Source: a bacterium (lineage in GTDB: Bacteria; Patescibacteriota; Minisyncoccia; UBA6257; 1-14-0-10-44-23). From it: DNA of 21,123 nucleotides. The position numbers were made by a program, and so were the translations under genes. The DNA lies in the NCBI GenBank assembly GCA_030699515.1, contig JAUYME010000050.1, forward strand, positions 1-21,123, read 5' to 3'. Shown here piece after piece: positions 13,358-18,492 of the stretch (position 1 is its first letter; each line of letters starts with the position of its first letter). Below the pieces are notes generated by a model. That model was not told the origin of the DNA. It searched no databases and saw nothing but the letters and a program-made list of their open reading frames with translations.

Positions 13358-13975
13358 ATGGATTTGATTCGTGAGGCTGCGGAACAGGTGCGTCAGCTCG
13401 CCCTGCTCGCAGCCGAGGAGGCGGAAGATCAGCTTGACCGCTGGTCTTGGGCGAGGCGGGCCATGCTTCTGCCGAGCCTTCTGCACGGTCAGCTGGATCG
13501 CGCAGAGGAGAACCGGAAGCTTGGCTGCAGCTACAACTACCGCGGCTACGGAGTGGGCTGCGTGTTCACGGCCGAGCTACATGATCGAGATCAGCTCGCT
13601 CTGACGGGCGACCTCGACCAAACCGCCTATCGCTTTGCCGATGGGTGGAACTCGATGAACCGTGACCGGAGCCATCGGATCTGCGCCGAGAAGGTGGCGC
13701 ACGATACCGTCGAGGTCTGGCAGGCTGCATACCTGTCCATGATCCTCTGGCGTGCGAAGAACCAGCGCCACCGCCCGCAGGACCCGCAGGACCGCACCGT
13801 CCTGCCCTGCGAGGCAACCTGCATGTCGATGCTCCTCGATTCGCCGTTGATGGACGACTACACCATCTGCGTGCGAACAAACGAGGACGCCTCGGTGTTC
13901 CAGGTTGATTTCTGGGCGAAGCTGCGGGAGCGGGTGTACAAGCTCTCCAGCGGCGAACTGGTACACACGGCCTGA
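13358..13975 (+). CDS. GC-rich autonomous gene, 205-residue protein of unknown function
   Basis: I do not recognise this protein. It appears soluble: an N-terminal acidic helical part (REAAEQVRQLALLAAEEAEDQ), a middle part rich in Trp, Tyr and Asp, and a C-terminal part with DFWAKLRERVYKLSSGELV. Four or more Cys are scattered without a clear metal motif. There is no signal peptide or membrane helix. It is much more GC-rich than its neighbours, with C/G-ending codons, and sits as a self-contained unit: consensus promoter, leader hairpin, strong Shine-Dalgarno and an elaborate terminator (13990-14043). The same architecture surrounds the four-cysteine gene at 1478-1672. Long opposite-strand frames exist here but are a by-product of composition. 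It probably arrived by transfer or belongs to a family of cassette-like genes; its function is unknown. Confidence 0.7.
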   Translation: MDLIREAAEQVRQLALLAAEEAEDQLDRWSWARRAMLLPSLLHGQLDRAEENRKLGCSYNYRGYGVGCVFTAELHDRDQLALTGDLDQTAYRFADGWNSMNRDRSHRICAEKVAHDTVEVWQAAYLSMILWRAKNQRHRPQDPQDRTVLPCEATCMSMLLDSPLMDDYTICVRTNEDASVFQVDFWAKLRERVYKLSSGELVHTA

Positions 13976-14043
13976 CCCCCCCCGCGTCGGCCCCGACACC
14001 AAAAGAATGTGCCCTGCACTTCGGTGTCGGGGCATGTTCTTTT
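13974..14043 (+). terminator. C-tract and dual-arm terminator after the GC-rich gene
   Basis: The stop TGA runs straight into eight C and GC. GCCCCGACACC (13990-14000) can pair with GGTGTCGGGGC (14023-14033). Alternatively AAAAGAATGTGCCC (14001-14014) and GCAC with a UUCG tetraloop (14016-14027) pair with the same downstream arm plus ATGTTCTTTT. The second fold ends in a T-run and is a strong intrinsic terminator; the first would break it. Confidence 0.75.
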
Positions 14044-14059
14044 TTATAGACTGCCTATA

Positions 14060-14085
14060 TACCGTAATTCTGCGGAATTACGGTA
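14060..14085. repeat. Perfect 11-bp inverted repeat
   Basis: TACCGTAATTC, loop TGCG, GAATTACGGTA. No T-run follows, so it is not an obvious terminator. Its role is unknown. Confidence 0.55.
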
Positions 14086-14091
14086 CAAGGG

Positions 14092-14124
14092 TTTTGGAAA
14101 TTGGAAATTGTGATTTGGAAATTT
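14092..14124. repeat. AATTCCAA-type spacer repeat, inverted copy
   Basis: TTTTGGAAATTGGAAATTG and GATTTGGAAATTT are the inverse of the spacers at 2214-2260, 4334-4400 and 18001-18085. As at 2264, a GC hairpin follows immediately. Confidence 0.5.
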
Positions 14125-14125
14125 A

Positions 14126-14150
14126 AAATGCCGCCACAAGGGCGGCATTT
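14126..14150 (-). terminator. Terminator of tRNA-Lys
   Basis: On the minus strand AAATGCCGCC, loop CTTGT, GGCGGCATTTT starts eight bases after the mature 3' end of the tRNA. Confidence 0.75.
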
Positions 14151-14157
14151 ATTTTTG

Positions 14158-14228
14158 TACCCCCACCAGGAATCGAACCTGAATCAATTGCTTAAAAGGC
14201 AACTGCTTTACCACTAAGCTATGGGGGC
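14158..14228 (-). tRNA. tRNA-Lys (anticodon UUU)
   Basis: The 71-nt cloverleaf is complete: acceptor GCCCCCA/TGGGGGT (with a G-U pair at 1-72), D arm GCTT-AGTGGTA-AAGC, anticodon stem GTTGC/GCAAT around loop CTTTTAA giving anticodon TTT, and T arm TCAGG-TTCGATT-CCTGG. The discriminator base is A. CCA is not encoded, so a tRNA nucleotidyltransferase must add it. It has its own promoter and terminator. Confidence 0.93.
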
Positions 14229-14238
14229 AATAGGGCAA

Positions 14239-14267
14239 TTTATATCATAACTTGTTTTTGATGACAA
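14239..14267 (-). promoter_or_regulatory. Promoter of tRNA-Lys
   Basis: On the minus strand TTGTCA (14262-14267), a 17-base spacer and TATAAA (14239-14244). Transcription would start about 3-5 bases before the mature 5' end. Confidence 0.75.
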
Positions 14268-14272
14268 CGCAT

Positions 14273-14301
14273 TTGAATTTTTTTCTTTTTGATTGTATTC
14301 T
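14273..14301 (+). promoter_or_regulatory. Promoter of secD-secF
   Basis: TTGAAT (14273-14278), a T-rich 17-base spacer and TATTCT (14296-14301). The -35 box lies back to back with that of tRNA-Lys, 5 bp apart. The leader would be under 10 bases, with no Shine-Dalgarno before the ATG at 14317. Confidence 0.6.
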
Positions 14302-14316
14302 TGTCGCATTAACTAA

Positions 14317-15606
14317 ATGAGTACAAAAGCAAAGATTTTTCTTTTGGCAATTTTGATAGTTACCGTCCTTGGCGGGATTTTTATTTTGCCAAGTACAGAT
14401 TGGGGCCGGGAATTTAGGCCTTGGAGGCTGGGGCTAGACTTGGTTGGCGGAAGCCATCTGGTTTATGAAGTAGATATGAGCTCGGTGTCCAGTTTAGAGC
14501 GCGATACGGTAATGAGCGGGCTTAAGGATGTAATTGAGCGACGCGTAAATCTTTTTGGGGTAAGCGAGCCGCAGGTTTTGGCTGCAAAGCAGGGGGATAG
14601 TTATAGACTGATTGTTGAACTTGCGGGAGTGAAGGATATTTCTTCTGCAATTGAGCAAATTGGAGAAACGCCATTTTTGGTATTTGCTGAACTTAGCGAT
14701 GAAGAGCCTGTTCAAGAAGCAAGCGTGAATGAGAATGGGGAGCTAGAGCTTAATTTTGATCCAACTGCGCAATTTACAGATACGGAACTTACGGGGCGCT
14801 ATATTCAGGGGGCTGCGGTTTCCAGTGATCCTGTCACCGGCCAGATAGTGGTTTCTCTTGTTTTTACCAGTGAGGGCGAGGAGCTTTTTGCGGAAATTAC
14901 GGAAAGAAATATTGGAAAGCCGGTGGCAATAATTTTGGATGATGTAATTATTAGCGCTCCGGTGGTCCAGCAGAAAATTACGGGCGGACAGGCACAAATT
15001 ACCGGCATTGGGGGGATTGTGGAGGCAAGAGAGCTGGTTCAGCGATTAAATGCGGGAGCACTTCCGGCGCCGATTAATTTGATTTCTCAGCAGACTATCG
15101 GGGCGACATTGGGGGCATCTAGCCTTGAAACAATCGTTTGGGCCGGTATTGTGGGCACCGCTTTGGTGATTATTTTTATGCTGATGTACTACAGAAAAAT
15201 GGGTATCTATGCCGCTCTTGCTCTTCTAATTTACATTGTTCTGGTTCTTTCCGTGTTTAAGCTTTTCTTTACAATGACATTGGCGGGAATTGCCGGCATT
15301 TTGCTTTCAATTGGAGTGGCGGTGGATGCCAACATTTTGATATTTGAGCGCACCAAAGAGGAGCTTAGAAAGGGGGCAAGCCGGGAAGTGGCCATTACGG
15401 AGGGGTTTGAGCGGGCGTGGCCGTCAATTCGGGATAGTAACATTACAACTATTATTACTTCTTTGGTTTTGTACTACCTAACTTCAAGCTTTATTCGGGG
15501 CTTTGCCTTATCACTTCTAATTGGAGTGTTAATCAGTATGTTTACCGCCATTACAATTACCAGGAGCTTGATGAGACTGGGAGAGGGTGTAGGAAGTAGG
15601 ATGTAG
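14317..15606 (+). CDS. secD: Protein translocase subunit SecD
   Basis: SecD works with SecF to pull exported proteins through SecYEG using the proton gradient. It has 429 residues, compact compared with the roughly 615 of E. coli. The first membrane helix is at about 6-25, followed by WRLGLDLVGGSHLVYEVD (the D1 motif, about 36-53). The periplasmic domain follows, including QRLNAGALPAPINLISQQTIGATLGASS. Five C-terminal membrane helices have MTLAGIAGILLSIGVAVDANILIFER (D4 region) and FIRGFALSLLIGVLISMFTAI. Translation probably starts on a near-leaderless message. Its stop TAG lies in a heptad repeat and secF begins 13 bases later. Confidence 0.96.
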   Translation: MSTKAKIFLLAILIVTVLGGIFILPSTDWGREFRPWRLGLDLVGGSHLVYEVDMSSVSSLERDTVMSGLKDVIERRVNLFGVSEPQVLAAKQGDSYRLIVELAGVKDISSAIEQIGETPFLVFAELSDEEPVQEASVNENGELELNFDPTAQFTDTELTGRYIQGAAVSSDPVTGQIVVSLVFTSEGEELFAEITERNIGKPVAIILDDVIISAPVVQQKITGGQAQITGIGGIVEARELVQRLNAGALPAPINLISQQTIGATLGASSLETIVWAGIVGTALVIIFMLMYYRKMGIYAALALLIYIVLVLSVFKLFFTMTLAGIAGILLSIGVAVDANILIFERTKEELRKGASREVAITEGFERAWPSIRDSNITTIITSLVLYYLTSSFIRGFALSLLIGVLISMFTAITITRSLMRLGEGVGSRM

Positions 15607-15614
15607 GAGATAGA
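15587..15614 (+). repeat. Tandem heptad repeat at the secD-secF junction
   Basis: GTGTAGG, AAGTAGG, ATGTAGG, AGATAGA. The last codons and stop of secD (Gly-Ser-Arg-Met-stop) are read from it, and it ends 5 bases before the secF start. The first three units equal those at 7201-7221. Confidence 0.7.
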
Positions 15615-15619
15615 TAAAG

Positions 15620-16546
15620 ATGGAAATTCAAGTTATTAAACACAGAGGAATATTTTTAGGAATTGCAGCAATTTTAGTTGCGACAAGTGTTGTTGGTTTG
15701 GCGGTTTTTGGTTTGCGAACCGGTATTGATTTTGAAGGAGGAACGCTTTGGCAGATAAATTTTTCCGCCGAAGGCGGATCCGCCTCTGGCGGAAATAATC
15801 CGCCCACTCAAGAGATGTTAAGAAGCTTTGTGCAAAGCAATTTGGCGCCAGAGGCGATTGTAACTCAAAGCGATGAGGGCGCTGAATTTAATTTAAGGCT
15901 GAAGGAGCTTAGTGAGGCAGAGCATCAGCAGTATGCAGATGCTCTTGAAGGAGAATTTGGCAATTTTGAAGAGCTGTCTTTCCAAAGTATTGGCGCAAGT
16001 GTTGGAGCAGAGCTGGTTAGACGGGCAATTTGGGCAGTGCTCATTAACCTTTTGGCGATTGTGCTTTATGTAGCTTATGCTTTTAGGAAAGTGAGCATTC
16101 CGGTAAACAGCTGGAAGTACAGCGCAATTACTTTGGCTACGCTGTTTCATGATGCAATAATTCCCGTAGGGCTTTTTGCTTTTCTTGGATACTTTATGGG
16201 AGTGGAAATAGATACCAACTTTATAGTTGCAACGCTGGTGGTAATGGGATTTTCAGTGCACGATACAATTGTGGTTTTTGACAGGATTAGGGAAAATTTG
16301 CACTTAAAGTCCAGCAGGGAAAGTTTTGATGATCTGGTGAACAGGAGCGTAAATGAAACTATGGCGCGCAGTATTAATACATCCTTAACTTTAATTGTTG
16401 TGCTGGTAGCACTTTTGGTTCTTGGAGCAAGCACATTAAATTACTTTATCTTGGTAATTCTTCTTGGAACCATTCTTGGAACCTACTCAAGTATTTTTGT
16501 TGCCTCTCCATTGCTTACTCTGTGGAATAAAAAAAGAGGACAATAG
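15620..16546 (+). CDS. secF: Protein translocase subunit SecF with a repeat-derived segment
   Basis: This SecD partner has 308 residues, the usual length. The first membrane helix (about 9-31) is followed by GLRTGIDFEGGTLWQINF, the family's GIDF-x-GG motif. A periplasmic domain follows, with a long helix-rich C-terminal membrane part including LATLFHDAIIPVGLFAFLG, VATLVVMGFSVHDTIVVFDRIREN and RSINTSLTLIVVLVALLVLG. After QINF the residues SAEGGSASGGNNPP are encoded by a GC-rich repeat homologous to that in dnaJ. Its stop codon TAG is within a heptad repeat. The start ATG at 15620 gives MEIQVIKHRGIFLG, typical for SecF. Confidence 0.95.
   Translation: MEIQVIKHRGIFLGIAAILVATSVVGLAVFGLRTGIDFEGGTLWQINFSAEGGSASGGNNPPTQEMLRSFVQSNLAPEAIVTQSDEGAEFNLRLKELSEAEHQQYADALEGEFGNFEELSFQSIGASVGAELVRRAIWAVLINLLAIVLYVAYAFRKVSIPVNSWKYSAITLATLFHDAIIPVGLFAFLGYFMGVEIDTNFIVATLVVMGFSVHDTIVVFDRIRENLHLKSSRESFDDLVNRSVNETMARSINTSLTLIVVLVALLVLGASTLNYFILVILLGTILGTYSSIFVASPLLTLWNKKRGQ
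15761..15795. repeat. GC-rich repeat inside secF, homologous to one inside dnaJ
   Basis: TTTTCCGCCGAAGGCGGA then TCCGCCTCTGGCGGA is a double hairpin (CCGCC/GGCGG twice). It sits in the periplasmic domain just after the conserved GIDF-x-GG strand, a surface loop where extra residues should be tolerated. Confidence 0.75.
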
Positions 16547-16561
16547 GAAATAGGGGATAAG
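16541..16561 (+). repeat. Tandem heptad repeat at the end of secF
   Basis: CAATAGG, AAATAGG, GGATAAG. The first unit supplies the secF stop codon. No gene starts directly after it. Confidence 0.55.
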
Positions 16562-16626
16562 AAAACAAAGAACGGGCTGCCAAAGATGAGACACCTCTCT
16601 CTACAAGCGGTGCGGACCCAGGTCCA

Positions 16627-16818
16627 AAATCGTCATCCTGCCTGCCCCACGAAGCTTCAGCGAAGTGGGGAGCACCCCTATCCGTCATCCTGCCTGCCCG
16701 CCTCTGGAGGGAGTGAAACGAAGGATCTCACCCAGATTCTTCACGTTGTTCAGAATGACAATTTTTTCCTTTCGGTTTTTATTAGGCGATTGGTGAACCA
16801 TTGGTGTATTGGTGTTTT
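16627..16818. repeat. Repeat-filled spacer: REP-like elements plus CACTAAT-type right arm, copy D
   Basis: This 370-bp gap between secF and the next gene holds two GTCATCCTGCCTGCC units (16633, 16684), a CCCCACGAAGCTTCAGCGAAGTGGGG-like hairpin (described in pieces: CCCCAC with GTGGGG and GAAGCTTC), ACCCAGATTCTTC with CAGAATGACAA (16730-16761), and TTTATTAGGCGATTGG with GGTGTATTGGTG (16778-16816). The last two parts recur in the same order in copy B. A frame across 16586-16849 has no credible protein features. Confidence 0.65.
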
Positions 16819-16826
16819 AAAAAATG

Positions 16827-16888
16827 TTGACAGTTTATTGAGAAAGTGATATCTTTTTGGCATTGCATTTAGAGCCCTGAAAGGGGCT
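16827..16888 (+). promoter_or_regulatory. Promoter and leader hairpin of the sigma region-4/HARE gene
   Basis: TTGACA (16827-16832), a 17-base spacer and TATCTT (16850-16855). In the leader AGCCC (16873-16877) pairs with GGGCT (16884-16888), followed by TTTAATCT, which could attenuate transcription. Confidence 0.7.
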
Positions 16889-16916
16889 TTAATCTAAAAA
16901 ATAGATTTAAAGAAAC

Positions 16917-17966
16917 ATGGCAAAAGCAAGCAAAACAGCTAGAGACATTATCAGCGAGCTGTTTTCTGAACTAGACGAAAGACAAGAACACGTTTTGACA
17001 AAGCGTTATGGGCTAGAAGACGGCGAGGAATTAACCCTTGCACAGCTTGGCCGTATTTTTGGTGTTACAAGAGAGCGAATTCGTCAAATTGAGGCTATGG
17101 CTTTAGCTCATGTGAATGAGCGCGTTAAAGAGGGTCATTTAGAAGAGCTGGTTGACAATGCAGTAAAGAATCTGGAAAAAACAGGGGGCGTAAAGCACGA
17201 AAAGAACCTTTTGGAAGATTTGGAGCACTTCGCTCACCAGGCGGATTTGCTGGCCAATTTTGCAAATCAAATTAGATTTCTCTTGGAAGTTTCCAAGGAA
17301 CTTGTTTATCATCGGGAAGACGACAGGCTTCACTCTCACTGGCATTTGAGTCAGAAGCATCAAAAGCAAGCTTTGGCTTTTTTGGATGATTTAATAAAAG
17401 AGCTGAAAAAGAGAAAGAAAGACACTTTGGATAAACAAAAGTTTAATGAGTTCTTTGAAGAGGTGAGAAAATTGCATCATCTTGAAAAGGAAGTGGCAGA
17501 ACACTATCTGAAAATTTCAAAGAAATTTGGTGAAAATATTTATGGCGATTTTGGCCTTACCGAGTGGCAGGAAGTAAAACCGAAAGTGGCTCGCGATTGG
17601 ATTTATCTGGTTTTGAAAAAGGCCAAAAGACCTTTGCACTTTAGCGAGATTGCGGGTGAAATTCGAAAGCTTAGGAAAAGTAAGCGAACAAATACTCAGA
17701 CAATTCACAATGAGCTAATTAAAGATAAGAGATTTATTCTGGTTGGAAGAGGTATTTACACTCTTTCCGAACTAGACAGTATGCCAAGTGGGACAATTAG
17801 AGATATTCTGGTGCATATCCTTAAAAAGGATGGTCCGCTTACGGGAAAGCAGTTAGTAGATAAAGTGCTAAAAAATAGGATCTTTAAGGAAAACACCATT
17901 CTCTTTAATTTGCAGAACAAGAACTACTTTAAGCGTTTGAAGAGTGGGAAATACACAATAGCCTAA
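16917..17966 (+). CDS. Sigma-70 region 4 protein fused to HARE-HTH/delta-like winged helices
   Basis: This 349-residue protein starts with a clear sigma-70 region 4: LDERQEHVLTKRYGLEDG (19-36) and the helix-turn-helix TLAQLGRIFGVTRERIRQIE (40-59). Regions 2 and 3 are absent, so it cannot open promoters as a normal sigma factor. A helical, charged middle (about 70-215) follows. The part VARDWIYLVLKKAKRPLHFSEIAGEI (224-249) to FILVGRGIYTL (273-283) matches the HARE-HTH winged helix found in the RNA polymerase delta subunit, and 290-349 looks like a second winged helix ending LKSGKYTIA. Together this suggests a DNA- or polymerase-binding transcription factor. It has its own promoter and a long terminator hairpin that overlaps its stop codon. 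Whether it acts on RNA polymerase is inference. Confidence 0.85.
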   Translation: MAKASKTARDIISELFSELDERQEHVLTKRYGLEDGEELTLAQLGRIFGVTRERIRQIEAMALAHVNERVKEGHLEELVDNAVKNLEKTGGVKHEKNLLEDLEHFAHQADLLANFANQIRFLLEVSKELVYHREDDRLHSHWHLSQKHQKQALAFLDDLIKELKKRKKDTLDKQKFNEFFEEVRKLHHLEKEVAEHYLKISKKFGENIYGDFGLTEWQEVKPKVARDWIYLVLKKAKRPLHFSEIAGEIRKLRKSKRTNTQTIHNELIKDKRFILVGRGIYTLSELDSMPSGTIRDILVHILKKDGPLTGKQLVDKVLKNRIFKENTILFNLQNKNYFKRLKSGKYTIA

Positions 17967-18000
17967 AAAATAAGCCCTTGCGGGACTTATTTTTTAGGCT
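17960..18000 (+). terminator. Long hairpin terminator overlapping the stop codon
   Basis: AGCCTAAAAAATAAGCCC, loop TTGC, then GGGACTTATTTTTTAGGCT, one bulge or mismatch. The left arm includes the last codon and the TAA. As after rplU, the stem continues through the T-run and works in both directions. Confidence 0.8.
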
Positions 18001-18125
18001 AAAGTTCCAAGTACCAATATCCAACTTCCAAACATGATAGGAGGGATTTTAAGCGAAAATTCCAAATCTCAAGCACCAAATATCAAACATGATAGGAGGA
18101 ATTTTAAAATCGGCGAAGCGCCGAT
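18001..18125. repeat. AATTCCAA-type spacer with a 55-bp internal duplication
   Basis: AACATGATAGGAGGGATTTT (18031-18050) recurs as AACATGATAGGAGGAATTTT (18086-18105), 55 bp apart, each preceded by CCAA-rich sequence. The second copy continues into AAAATCGGC, GAA, GCGCCGAT, as in the relative at 2242-2283. Confidence 0.65.
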
Positions 18126-18159
18126 GCACAAGTTCAGAAACATATGTGAATTAATTCCC

Positions 18160-18330
18160 CCTTTGGCTTGTGCTGAGCTTGCCTGCCCTGAGCCTGCCGA
18201 ACGGGCCGAAGTATAAAAAGGGGGTGCCCGAAGGGCCCTCTAGAGGCGGGCAGGCGGGGGATTTTATTTTCCGAAATCCCTCCCTTTGCGCCTGTTGGCG
18301 CAAAGTACTCCCTTTAGGAAAGGGAGAAAA
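18160..18330. repeat. Cluster of REP-like inverted repeats
   Basis: This part of the 526-bp gap holds GAGCTTGCC/GAGCCTGCCGAACGG (inverse of the cluster at 811-889), GAGGCGGGCAGGCGGGGG, the hairpin CTTTGCGCC/GGCGCAAAG (18284-18305), and the hairpin CTCCCTTT/AAAGGGAG (18308-18326). I see no credible gene. Confidence 0.6.
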
Positions 18331-18367
18331 TCAATCATTCGCATATGTGGTGGACGCGTACAGCCGA

Positions 18368-18396
18368 TTTTGATGTAAAATCTTTTGCGTTATACT
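18368..18396 (+). promoter_or_regulatory. Probable promoter of the 18493-20681 operon
   Basis: TATACT at 18391-18396 is a good -10 box. TTTTGA (18368-18373) at 17 bp, or TTGATG (18370-18375) at 15 bp, is a weak -35. The leader of about 90 bases contains a GC-rich repeat with CCGCCCGCATCC and GGCGGCTGGGCG. Confidence 0.5.
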
Positions 18397-18492
18397 AGTA
18401 GGGAGAGCTATGGCGACCCGCCCGCATCCGCTAATTGGCGGCTGGGCGAGGTGCTCATAAATCTAGTCAATCGCTAACGCTCTTGAAGTTTT

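Noticed and set aside
13577..14035. Long minus-strand frame (152 residues) opposite the GC-rich gene
   Set aside because: It lacks a promoter and Shine-Dalgarno and runs through the terminator; long opposite frames are expected at this base composition, while the plus-strand gene has all signals.
14158..14228. tRNA-Lys as an integration site for the adjacent GC-rich unit
   Set aside because: The tRNA 3' end does face the unit, but I found no repeated copy of the tRNA end on the far side and no integrase.
16586..16849. 87-residue plus-strand frame between secF and the sigma region-4 gene
   Set aside because: It is made of REP-like repeats and its end overlaps the promoter at 16827-16855.
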